Both the position numbers and the translations under genes were made by a program. From the NCBI RefSeq assembly GCF_016902575.1, contig NZ_JACSNZ010000005.1, forward strand, positions 62,001-126,000: a stretch of DNA of 64,000 nucleotides, read 5' to 3'. This document shows, in pieces, positions 52,841 through 61,300 of this stretch. Positions within the stretch are counted from its first letter, which is position 1. Each line of letters opens with the position of its first letter. Origin of the DNA: Pseudoflavonifractor capillosus (GTDB lineage Bacteria > Bacillota > Clostridia > Oscillospirales > Oscillospiraceae). Below the pieces are notes generated by a model. That model did no database searches and had not been told where the DNA came from. It was given only the letters and a program-made list of their open reading frames with translations.

Positions 52841-52879
52841 GTGCAGCGGCCAAGGATTCCCCTTGGCCGCTGCTTTTTT
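52841..52879 (+). terminator. 34-bp terminator repeat, copy B, with T-run
   Basis: Same hairpin as copy A, exactly 300 bp downstream, but followed by TTTTTT (52874-52879), so this copy should be the working terminator. The minus-strand lipoprotein gene ends at 52881 and may also use the hairpin. Confidence 0.85.
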
Positions 52880-52880
52880 A

Positions 52881-53261
52881 TCAGTTCGCAGACTGAGAAA
52901 CCTCATCCTTCATGCGGGTCATCTCATCTTGTGCCTGATCCGCTGCATCTTCCATGCCACGCTTTACATCATCTACACCGCGCTCAACGTCGTCCTCCAC
53001 TTGGTCGACCCCATTCTCCACGTCCTGTTTGACGTCCTCCATATCATCTTCCACCCGTTCATCCAGGTCCGGGGTGGCATCCGGCGTGCCGTCGTTATTT
53101 TTGTCGTTGGTTCCCCCGGCTCCTCCGCCCTGATCAGCATCATTGGGTACCTCAACGGACGGGCTGGGCGAGGGTGTCACTTCCACAGGACTTCTGGAAC
53201 ACCCGGTAAACATCAATGCGGTCAAAACGGACAATACTACAATGGATAATCTGTGTTTCAT
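52881..53261 (-). CDS. Small acidic lipoprotein
   Basis: 126 residues. Signal MKHRLSIVVLSVLTALMFTGC with lipobox FTGC, so lipidated by Lgt and displayed outside the membrane. After a Pro/Ser and Gly/Asp/Asn-rich linker, the rest is a strongly charged helix of repeats of the type V-x-x-D-V-x-x-G-V/M-x-D (DDMEDVKQDVENGVDQVEDD, then ERGVDDVKRGMEDAADQ), probably coiled coil. No family named. ATG 53261 has AAGGAG upstream. Confidence 0.8.
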   Translation of the reverse strand: MKHRLSIVVLSVLTALMFTGCSRSPVEVTPSPSPSVEVPNDADQGGGAGGTNDKNNDGTPDATPDLDERVEDDMEDVKQDVENGVDQVEDDVERGVDDVKRGMEDAADQAQDEMTRMKDEVSQSAN

Positions 53262-53330
53262 ATCCTCACACTCCTTCTGATGATAGTAGAAGTATGAGTC
53301 AAAATTAAAAAAATAATTAAACATTTTTTC

Positions 53331-53359
53331 TTGCCTCAAATGCTGTGACGTAGTATGAT
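53331..53359 (+). promoter_or_regulatory. Promoter of rubrerythrin
   Basis: TTGCCT (53331-53336), 17-nt spacer, TATGAT (53354-53359), with an AT-rich upstream tract; 44 nt before ATG 53404. Confidence 0.7.
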
Positions 53360-53403
53360 AAAGGCAAGCTCATATCATGAGCATTACAAAAGGAGGTACT
53401 ACC

Positions 53404-53937
53404 ATGGAACTCAAGGGAAGCAAGACTGAAGCCAACCTGTGGGCTGCATTTGCCGGTGAGAGCCAAGCTCGCAACAAGTACACTTACTTTGCCAGCAAGG
53501 CCAAGAAGGAAGGGTACGAGCAGATCGCCGCTATGTTTGAGGAGACCGCCGGGAACGAGAAGGAGCACGCCAAGATCTGGTTCAAGGAGCTTGGCGGCAT
53601 CGGAAACACCCGTGAGAACCTGAAGGCTGCTGCCGAGGGTGAGAATTATGAGTGGGTGACCATGTACAAGGAGATGGCCGAGACCGCCCGTGAGGAGGGT
53701 TTTGACCGCATCGCCGCTCTGTTTGAGGGTGTGGCCGTCATCGAAAAGCAGCACGAGGAGCGCTACCTGAAGCTGCTGGCCAACCTGGAAAATGACATGG
53801 TCTTCTCCGCTGGTGAGCAGACTGTGTGGATTTGCCGCAACTGTGGCCACGTCCATGTGGGCAACGACGCCCCCGTGGTCTGCCCTGTGTGCGCTCATCC
53901 CCAGGCATATTTTGAGCGCCGGGCTATCAACTACTAA
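53404..53937 (+). CDS. rbr: Rubrerythrin
   Basis: Non-haem iron peroxidase that detoxifies hydrogen peroxide in anaerobes. 177 residues: N-terminal ferritin-like domain with diiron ligands (AAFAGESQARNKYTY, ETAGNEKEHAKIW, and EGVAVIEKQHEERY), then a rubredoxin-like C-terminal domain with two C-x2-C knuckles (CRNCGHVHVG ... CPVCAHPQAYF). AAGGAGG precedes ATG 53404. Monocistronic between promoter and terminator. Confidence 0.97.
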   Translation: MELKGSKTEANLWAAFAGESQARNKYTYFASKAKKEGYEQIAAMFEETAGNEKEHAKIWFKELGGIGNTRENLKAAAEGENYEWVTMYKEMAETAREEGFDRIAALFEGVAVIEKQHEERYLKLLANLENDMVFSAGEQTVWICRNCGHVHVGNDAPVVCPVCAHPQAYFERRAINY

Positions 53938-53955
53938 TCTGATATTGAATTTTAC

Positions 53956-53994
53956 AAAAAACCACCGTGTCTTACAAGACACGGTGGTTTTTTT
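53956..53994. terminator. Terminator between rubrerythrin and rsfS
   Basis: AAAAAACCACCGTGTC and GACACGGTGGTTTTTT pair around a short loop; A- and T-runs on both sides allow use by both convergent genes. Confidence 0.9.
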
Positions 53995-54004
53995 CTTCCA
54001 CGGA

Positions 54005-54373
54005 TCAATTCTCCGGCTTGATTAGATACTCTTCCAGGCCCACCTGGGTGGCATCCGACCACAGACGCTCCAGAGCATAGAATTCCCGGGCCTCCTCGGT
54101 AAACACATGCACCACCACGGCGGAATAGTCCAGCAGCGTCCACTGGCCACCCCGGTGGCCCTCCACGTGATGAGGCTCCTCCCCAGAACGAGTCATGGCA
54201 TCCTCCACAGCGTCTGCCAAAGCCTTCACTTGTGTGCTGGAAGTACCTGTGCACAGAACAAAGTAGTCTGCCAGGGTCGTCTGGTCGGCGGTATAAAGCA
54301 CCTTGATATCCTTACCCTTCTTAGCGTCCAGAGCCTGAACTGCCACAGCGATCATTTCCTTGGATGTTAACAA
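54005..54373 (-). CDS. rsfS: Ribosomal silencing factor RsfS
   Basis: 122 residues. Binds L14 and blocks 30S joining during starvation. Conserved core DIKVLYTADQTTLADYFVLCTGTSSTQVKALAD and the C-terminal GGQWTLLDYSAVVVHVFTEEAREFYALERLW. Start TTG 54373 is preferred: AAGGGGA lies 7 nt upstream and the protein then begins MLTSKEMIA, as in the family. Downstream of nadD-yqeK, the usual neighbour. Confidence 0.94.
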   Translation of the reverse strand: MLTSKEMIAVAVQALDAKKGKDIKVLYTADQTTLADYFVLCTGTSSTQVKALADAVEDAMTRSGEEPHHVEGHRGGQWTLLDYSAVVVHVFTEEAREFYALERLWSDATQVGLEEYLIKPEN

Positions 54374-54400
54374 TGCTAGTTCCCCTTTCATGGTCACCCG

Positions 54401-55600
54401 TCACGGGTGTTTGGTTTTCATTTCGTTTTTCAGCCAGTGATAGGCATCCAGAGTATTGGCATGGATGGGCTGATTTCGCTCCTGCATGTCCTCCATGGAC
54501 ATCTCCACTCCCATCAGCATAGCCGCCTTCAAATCCTGATAGGCCAGAGTCCGCATCTCCTCCACCCCGTCAAAGTCACGGTTTGGCTCGATATAGTCCG
54601 CCATATACAGGATCATCTCTTCCAGCGTCATATCTGCCCGCCCAGTGGTGTGGTATGAGATGGCCTGGCACACAATAGGCTCCTGCCCGAACACATGCTG
54701 AGCCAGCGCTGCACCGCTTTTGGAGTGAAGCAGCTTCACTGCACCCCGCTCCATATCGTCCAGCGCCAAACCGTATCGGTCACAGATTTGCAGATGCTCT
54801 TCCAAAGTAAAATACTTGGTGCAATCGTGGAGAATACCTGCCCGGCGCATTTGATCCTCGTCGGCACCCCATCGGGCAGCCAGAGAGACAGCCTCCTCCT
54901 CCGTGCCCTTAATGTGGGCCAGCCGCTTGGCTTTGACCATGGAGTTGGACACACAACGCAGATCCTCCACCGATAGGTTGGCCAAATCTGCATGGGTATG
55001 GTAGAGCTTTTCCCGCAGGATATATCCATATACCGGCTGGGACAGAAAGTCTCGCCCCTCACCCCGAGTCAACATATCCCGGATCTGGGTCGATGAAACC
55101 TCCAGCAAATCGGGAATGGGGATGATACGGATGTTTGCCTGATATCGACGGCTCAATTCTCTTTGATGCGCCTCACACCGCTCCACATCCTGGGCCGTGC
55201 GGGCAAAGGCACAAATCCCCACCATCTCCATGATCCGCTCTGGTTGATACCATTCCTCCAGTGTAAGGAACATATCTGACCCCATGAGCAGCCACAGTTC
55301 ATCCTGGGGCCATCGGACTTTCGCCTGTTCCAGTGTGTGCACCGTGTAGCTTTTGCCTGCCCTGGCAATCTCCACGTCCCATGTCTCCACCTGCGGCCCC
55401 AGCTGGTCAGCAGCCAAGGCCGTCATGGTCATGCGCTGCTGGGGAGTGGGACTGCCCGGTGGAAGCTGCTTGTGGGGTGGCTGACTGTTGGGCACCAGCA
55501 CCAGCCGGTCCAAGCCCAGGCTGGTCATGGCGGCCCTGGCCGCAGCCATATGCCCCAAATGGGGAGGATTGAAGCTTCCACCGTAAATGCCGATTTTCAT
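54401..55600 (-). CDS. nadD: NadD-YqeK fusion: nicotinate-nucleotide adenylyltransferase and HD hydrolase
   Basis: 399 residues. Residues 1-195 are NadD: IYGGSFNPPHLGHM nucleotidyl-transfer motif, LLMGSDMF, and EVSSTQIRDML (ISSTxIR). Residues 210-399 are YqeK: RLAHIKG (His 229) and ILHDCTKYF (HD 258-259), then YHTTGR. YqeK hydrolyses Ap4A. These are two adjacent genes in most Firmicutes; here there is no stop between them. Makes deamido-NAD for NAD synthesis. Confidence 0.93.
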   Translation of the reverse strand: MKIGIYGGSFNPPHLGHMAAARAAMTSLGLDRLVLVPNSQPPHKQLPPGSPTPQQRMTMTALAADQLGPQVETWDVEIARAGKSYTVHTLEQAKVRWPQDELWLLMGSDMFLTLEEWYQPERIMEMVGICAFARTAQDVERCEAHQRELSRRYQANIRIIPIPDLLEVSSTQIRDMLTRGEGRDFLSQPVYGYILREKLYHTHADLANLSVEDLRCVSNSMVKAKRLAHIKGTEEEAVSLAARWGADEDQMRRAGILHDCTKYFTLEEHLQICDRYGLALDDMERGAVKLLHSKSGAALAQHVFGQEPIVCQAISYHTTGRADMTLEEMILYMADYIEPNRDFDGVEEMRTLAYQDLKAAMLMGVEMSMEDMQERNQPIHANTLDAYHWLKNEMKTKHP

Positions 55601-55644
55601 CTTGACACCCCGTTCCTTTCCCTCTGGATAATATCTGCCAAAGA

Positions 55645-55950
55645 TTACTTCACCAACTTGATGCGCTTGTCCTTCTCTTTGCTGTGGGTCTCACGATAGA
55701 GCACAAACTTGGTACCGATGACCTGCACTACCTGGCTCCGAGTGGCACGGGCCAACTCCTCTGCCCCTTCCCGGGGGGAGAGCATACAGTTTTCCAGCAC
55801 CTTGCCCTTGATGAGCTCCCGAGCCTCCAGTGCCTCATCCGCCTGGCGGATGAGGTTATCTCCAATACCATCCTTACCGATGTGGAGAATGGTGTCAATG
55901 TTGTTAGCCAGCCCACGCAGCTGAGCTCTCTGCTTACTTGTCAAATCCAT
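55645..55950 (-). CDS. yhbY: YhbY family RNA-binding protein
   Basis: 101 residues, a single CRM domain: LTSKQRAQLRGLANNIDTILHIGKDGIGDNLIRQ with the GxxG-like IGKDG loop, and C-terminal QVIGTKFVLYRETHSKEKDKRIKL. Associated with the large-subunit precursor. Lies upstream of nadD as in Bacillus. Confidence 0.94.
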   Translation of the reverse strand: MDLTSKQRAQLRGLANNIDTILHIGKDGIGDNLIRQADEALEARELIKGKVLENCMLSPREGAEELARATRSQVVQVIGTKFVLYRETHSKEKDKRIKLVK

Positions 55951-55963
55951 ATTTGAACTCCTT

Positions 55964-56554
55964 TTACTTGTTTAGGTACTCTTGCAGCTTCTCCCGAAAC
56001 AGGGCCAGGGCTTTCCCTCGATGGGAGATCTCATTTTTCTCCTCCGCCGTCAGCTGGGCAAAGGTCTTTTTCCGCTGGGGCAGGAAGAACACCGGGTCAT
56101 ACCCGAATCCCCCCTGTCCCTGGGGTGCATAGGCGATGGTGCCCTCACACTCTCCCCGGGCTGTAAGCACGTCGCCGTTGGGGAAGCAGCAGGTGATCAC
56201 CGAGACGAACCGGGCGGTGCGGGGGCTCTGTCCCCGCAGGTTCTCCAGCAAGAGCCGATAGCGCCCTGCATCGTCCAGGCCAGGCCCGCCGTATCGGGCG
56301 GAGTACACCCCAGGGGCACCGCCCAGGGCATCCACACACAGCCCAGAGTCGTCGGCAATGGCAGGCATCCCTGTGGCCTCCATCACCGCATGAGCCTTGA
56401 GCAGAGAATTGGCCTCGAAGGTGTCCCCTGTCTCCTCCACATCCACATGTACCCCCAGCTGGGACTGGAGACATACCTCAATGCCCAGGTTGGAGAGAAT
56501 ATCATTCATCTCTTTGAGCTTCTTCTCATTTTGGCTGGCCAGTACCAGTTTCAT
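55964..56554 (-). CDS. rdgB: XTP/dITP diphosphatase (RdgB/HAM1)
   Basis: Removes non-canonical purine triphosphates. 196 residues: LVLASQNEKKLKEM at the N-terminus, ADDSGLCVDALGGAPGVYSARYGG, and GQGGFGYDPVFFLPQRKKTFAQL. Overlaps rph by 4 bp. Confidence 0.96.
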   Translation of the reverse strand: MKLVLASQNEKKLKEMNDILSNLGIEVCLQSQLGVHVDVEETGDTFEANSLLKAHAVMEATGMPAIADDSGLCVDALGGAPGVYSARYGGPGLDDAGRYRLLLENLRGQSPRTARFVSVITCCFPNGDVLTARGECEGTIAYAPQGQGGFGYDPVFFLPQRKKTFAQLTAEEKNEISHRGKALALFREKLQEYLNK

Positions 56555-57273
56555 TTCAATCCCTCCAGAATCTCCTTTTGACGCTGGATGAGCTCACCAA
56601 TGCCCTTTTGGCACAAAGCCACCAACTGCTGCTGTTCAGCCAAGGTAAATGCCCGGCCCTCGCCGGTACCTTGCAGCTCCACCAAGGCCCCCTCCTCGTT
56701 CATGACACAGTTCAGGTCCACCATGGCGGAGGAGTCCTCCTCATAACACAGATCCAGCATGGGCACATCGTCCACGATGCCGGCGGAAATAGCAGCCACA
56801 TAGTGCTTCACCGGAGAAACAGGGAGCACGCCGTCCTTCACCAGCTTGTTGCAGGCCATGGCCAAGGCCAAAAAGCCGCCGGTCACACTGGCGGTTCGGG
56901 TTCCGCCATCTCCTTGCAGTACATCACAGTCTACGGTAATGGTCATGTCCGGCAGCATCGTCAGATCCACCGCCGCCCGCAGGGAGCGGCCAATGAGTCG
57001 CTGGATCTCGGCAGAACGGGGAGACAGCTTCAGCTTGGATACGTCCCGCCGGGAACGCTCCCGGTTGGCCCGGGGCAGCATGGAATATTCCGCTGTCACC
57101 CAACCAGTGCCCTCAGGGACATGGCGGGGTGCTGTCATCTCCACGCTGGCGCAGCACAGCACCTTGGTGTTGCCGCAGCTGACCAGTACACTTCCCTCAG
57201 GGAACTTCACAAAATTAGTTTCAAATTGAATGTCTCTCAGCTGATCCACAGCTCTTCCATCCAAACGAGTCAT
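56551..57273 (-). CDS. rph: Ribonuclease PH
   Basis: Phosphorolytic 3'-5' exonuclease trimming tRNA ends. 240 residues: MTRLDGRAVDQLRDI, FPEGSVLVSCGNTKVLC, RSARAV-type SLRAAVDL block, DCDVLQGDGGTRTASVTGG (phosphate and metal site). ATG 57273 is chosen because AAGGAGGA is 7 nt upstream; ATG 57279 abuts it. Confidence 0.96.
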   Translation of the reverse strand: MTRLDGRAVDQLRDIQFETNFVKFPEGSVLVSCGNTKVLCCASVEMTAPRHVPEGTGWVTAEYSMLPRANRERSRRDVSKLKLSPRSAEIQRLIGRSLRAAVDLTMLPDMTITVDCDVLQGDGGTRTASVTGGFLALAMACNKLVKDGVLPVSPVKHYVAAISAGIVDDVPMLDLCYEEDSSAMVDLNCVMNEEGALVELQGTGEGRAFTLAEQQQLVALCQKGIGELIQRQKEILEGLK

Positions 57274-57291
57274 GTTCATTCCTCCTTACAT

Positions 57292-57498
57292 TTATCCAGC
57301 AAGGCCCAGGGCCACCACCTGGCACAAAGCCGCTGCAACCCCCAGCACCGCCAGGACAATTCCCACGATGCGGGCTGTCCTCACCGACTGCTCGGGGACG
57401 TCCTTGCGTCCCATTCGCCGCTGCAAATAGGGCCGTGGATTGACGGCATACCAGACGCCGTATACCACAACCAAAAGGCTTACAATCATCCAAACCAT
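57292..57498 (-). CDS. Small two-helix membrane protein
   Basis: 68 residues: a first hydrophobic segment WMIVSLLVVVYGVWYAV, a short basic loop with NPRPYLQRRMGRK, and a second segment IVGIVLAVLGVAAALCQVVAL. The NPRPYLQRRMG loop resembles small DUF6199-type membrane proteins, which is a guess. Its ATG overlaps the ftsY stop by 1 bp (TAATG), and rph follows after 18 nt, so it belongs to the operon. Confidence 0.75.
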   Translation of the reverse strand: MVWMIVSLLVVVYGVWYAVNPRPYLQRRMGRKDVPEQSVRTARIVGIVLAVLGVAAALCQVVALGLAG

Positions 57499-58364
57499 TA
57501 CAACAGCGCCTCCACAAACGCCTTGGCATCAAAGGGCTGCAGATCGCCCACCTGCTCACCCACGCCCACATACTTCACGGGTACACCCAGCTCCTTGGCA
57601 ATGGCAATGACAATGCCACCCTTGGCGGTGCCGTCCAGCTTGGTGAGCACGATGCCGGTGATACCTGCGCTCTCTCCAAATTGCTTGGCCTGAATGAGCC
57701 CGTTTTGGCCTGTGGTGGCGTCCAGCACCAGAAGGGTCTCCCGGCTGGAGTCAGGGCATTCCCGGTCGATGACTCGAGAAATCTTATTCAGCTCATTCAT
57801 CAGGTTCTGCTTGTTGTGTAGTCGTCCGGCGGTATCTACCAGCACCACGTCGGCCTTTCTAGCCTTGGCAGCGCTCATGGCGTCATACACCACGGCAGCG
57901 GGATCTGCACCCTCGTGCTGCTTGATGATATCCACCCCAGCCCGCTCAGACCAGATGGTCAGCTGATCGGCTGCAGCAGCTCGGAAGGTATCTCCCGCAC
58001 ACAACAGCACCCGCTTTCCTTCTCCCTTCCACCGGGCAGCCAGCTTACCAATAGAGGTGGTCTTGCCCACACCGTTGACGCCGATAAACAGCACCACAGC
58101 AGGGGTGCTGCTCATATTCACGTTGGAATCACCCACCATGAGCAGCTCTGCCAGAATCTCCTTCATGCACGCCTTGGCCCCTTCGGTGTCCTTGATTTTG
58201 TTACGCTTACACCGCTGCTTCAGCTCTTCCACAGCCTCCATGGTGGTCTCCGCACCCATGTCTGCCATCACCAGAGACTCCTCCAACTCGTCGTAAAAGT
58301 CATCATCCAGCTGGGAAAAGCCGTTAAAGATACCGATCTTCTTAATTTTATCAAAAAAGCCCAT
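57498..58364 (-). CDS. ftsY: Signal recognition particle receptor FtsY
   Basis: 288 residues, the short form lacking the acidic A domain. N-terminal helical N domain, GTPase with FIGVNGVGKTTSIGKLA (G1), AGDTFRAAAADQL, LVDTAGRLHNKQNLMNEL (G3) and VLTKLDGTAKGG (G4), ending LQPFDAKAFVEALL. Partner of Ffh at 40368. 22 nt after smc. Confidence 0.97.
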   Translation of the reverse strand: MGFFDKIKKIGIFNGFSQLDDDFYDELEESLVMADMGAETTMEAVEELKQRCKRNKIKDTEGAKACMKEILAELLMVGDSNVNMSSTPAVVLFIGVNGVGKTTSIGKLAARWKGEGKRVLLCAGDTFRAAAADQLTIWSERAGVDIIKQHEGADPAAVVYDAMSAAKARKADVVLVDTAGRLHNKQNLMNELNKISRVIDRECPDSSRETLLVLDATTGQNGLIQAKQFGESAGITGIVLTKLDGTAKGGIVIAIAKELGVPVKYVGVGEQVGDLQPFDAKAFVEALL

Positions 58365-58386
58365 ATTGTCTCTCCTCTGCTCTTGG

Positions 58387-61300
58387 TTAATCCTTCAGGT
58401 CCAACGTCTGCTCCATCTCATTGAGGTTGACCGTGAGAATGCGGCTGACCCCCTGCTCCTGCATGGTCACACCATACAATACATCTGCCTCCTCCATGGT
58501 GCCTCGGCGATGGGAGATGGCAATAAACTGGGTTCGGTCACTCATGCGGCGCAGATACTGGGCATAGCGCACCACGTTGGCATCGTCCAGTGCCGCTTCG
58601 ATCTCGTCCATGACACAAAATGGGGTGGGTCGAACCTTCAAAATGGCAAAGTACAGAGCAATGGCCACAAAGGCCTTTTCGCCACCAGAGAGCAGGCTGA
58701 TGATTTTTAACGCCTTTCCCGGCGGCTGTGCCTTGATCTCAATGCCGCAGCCCAGAATATCTTCCGGGTCCTCCAGCTCCAGAGTGGCCTTTCCACCCCG
58801 GAACAGCTCCAGAAAGGTCTCCTGGAAGGTTTCCCGGATCTGCTGGAATTTTTCCTGGAAGATCTCCTTCATCTCCCCGGTGATCTGGCGGATGATCTCC
58901 TCCAGCTCCCGCTTAGATGCAGTGACATCGTCCCGCTGACCCGTCAGGTAGCTGTACCGCTCATAGATGCGCTGGTACTCCTCCACTGCGTCCGGGTTAA
59001 TGCTGCCCAGGGCGGAAATGCTCCGTTTCAGCTCGCCGATACGCCGCTGTGCCCGAGCCACTGACTCCAGCGCCACCCGCTGAGCACGAGCCGCCTCATG
59101 AGAGAGCTGATAACTCTCCCACAGCTTGTCCAGGATCTGGCTCTCCTCCATGGCTGCCGCCATGGACTTCTGCTCCAGCACTGAGACCTCCCGCTCCATA
59201 GACAGCAGGTCATTGTTTTTCTCCCGGGCCAACTTGTCGACTTGATTGCGCTTTCCTTCCAGCTCCAGCTTGTCCCGGTTGACCCCAGTGAGTTTGCGGG
59301 AAGATTCCTCTTTTTGCCCCAGCAGCGCCTGTACCTGCCTGTCCTGCTGGATCATCTGCTGCTGGATCTGTTGGTTCTCCTCCTCCAGCCTGGCAATCAT
59401 ATCCTGACGGCCTGCGGTGTCCCCGGAGATGTCCCGCTGCAGCTGCTCGAGCTGACTGAGGTTGGCCTGCATGGCAGTCTGTTCTCCCTCTAACCCCGCA
59501 AACTGGGCCCGGAGGGCGGCTTTTTCCTGGCTGCACGCATCCAGCTGCTGCTGCAAGGTACTCTGACCCTGACTTTTATCCTGGGACTGGGCCTGGAGAT
59601 CCGCTGCCGCTCCTTCCAGCTGTGCGATTCGTGCCTTGGCCTGGGCAGCAGCCTCCATATTCTCCTGGCTGCGCCGCTCCAGCCCACTGCGCTCCTGGCG
59701 CAGCGCCTCGCAGCGCTGCTGGGCCTGCGTCAACTGCTGGGCAGCGTGCTCTACCTGCTGAGAGTAGGTCAGCACCCCATCCTCTGCCTGACGCAGCTGG
59801 GCCATGGCGGCATCCAGCTCATACTGGGCCGCAGTCTGCTCCCGCTGGGCCTGGGCCAGTTGTTCTTTGGCCCCCGCCGCCTCCTGGGTCAGGGCGTTCA
59901 TCTGCCCTCTCAGCCGCTCCAACTCATTGGTACGGGAGAGGATCCCCGCCGAGCGGGAGGTAGATCCGCCGGTCATGGAGCCTCCTGCATTGAGCACCTG
60001 GCCGTCCAGGGTGACGATGCGGAACCGATGCCCATACCGGCGGGCCATAGCCATGGCTTGATCCAAGTTCTGGGCGATCACGATGCGCCCCAACAGGTTG
60101 GACATCACATTGCGGTAATCCTGATGGTATTCGATCAGTTCGTTGGCCATCCCCACGTAACCGGGCTGATCCTCCAGCCCGCTCTCTCGCAGGCTACCCG
60201 GGCGAATGGTATTCATGGGCAGGAAAGTGGCCCGCCCGCCATCCCGGCGTTTGAGCCAGCCAATGGCCTGTTTGGCATCCTGATCCCGCTCCACCACCAT
60301 GTGCTGCATGGCCCCACCCAGGGCAATTTCAATGGCTACTGCGTAGGCATCCGGAACGTGGATCAGTCCCGCCACCGGGCCACGTATGCCGGACAAATTC
60401 CCCCGCTTGGCCTCCCCCATCAGCAGCTTCACCGATTTGGAATATCCCTCGTAGAGTTTTTCCATCTCAGAGAGCATATGGATCCGTGATTGCAGGTTAT
60501 TTTGTTCCATTTCCAGGCGCCGGAACGCCTCCTGGGCCTGCTGGGCTTTGCGCTGACGGGTTTGCAGGCGCATCTGGTAGCCCGATACAGTGTTGGAAAT
60601 GCTGTCCCGTTCTGTCTCCAGCTGGACCAGCTGCTCTTTTCTCCTCTCCTGCTCCTGTTCCAGTTCTCGTTTCCGAGCCTCTTCTTCCAACAGTTCCCGG
60701 GAAATGCTCTCCTCCCGGTCCATCAGCTCCTGGCCCGCAGCGGATAGAGCAGACAGCAACGCCTTGGCCTCTCCGGCAGATGCCTGTTCCAGACGCTCCC
60801 GCTCCCGCAGTTGGGCCAGCTCTTCATCCAGACACCCCACTGAGTCCATGAGGTGCCTGCTCTTCTCCTCCAGCCCGTCCAACTGAGTCTGAAGTCGAGC
60901 CATCTCTTCTTCCACCTGGGTCAGTCGCTGCCTGCGCTGAGCCACCTGCTGGGCCAAGGAGCCTGCCCGCCCCGCCTGCTGCTCCAACTCATCCTGGATG
61001 CGGCGGATATTCTCGGTGTTGTTTTTTTGATCCCTGCGCAACAGCTCCAACTGACTCTGTCCCTGGTGCACTTGCTGCTCCAAGTCGCTCTGAGCCCGCC
61101 GGATCTCTTCAGCCTGCACCTCTTGCTGCTGCATCTGGTGGGCGTAGTCCTCTGCCAGCTGATACAGCCTGTCCAGCTCCCCACGCAACGCCTCTCTCTG
61201 GGACGTGGCGGTGTCCAGCGCCGTTTTCAACTGGATGCCATTGGCTCTGAGCTGCTCCAGCTGCTCCAGCCACACGGAGATCTCCAGGCCACGCAGCTCA

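Noticed and set aside
52563-53032. Plus-strand frames through the hairpin tract and antisense to the lipoprotein gene
   Set aside because: Translations are biased and domain-free; stem-loop density and the terminator copies explain the region better.
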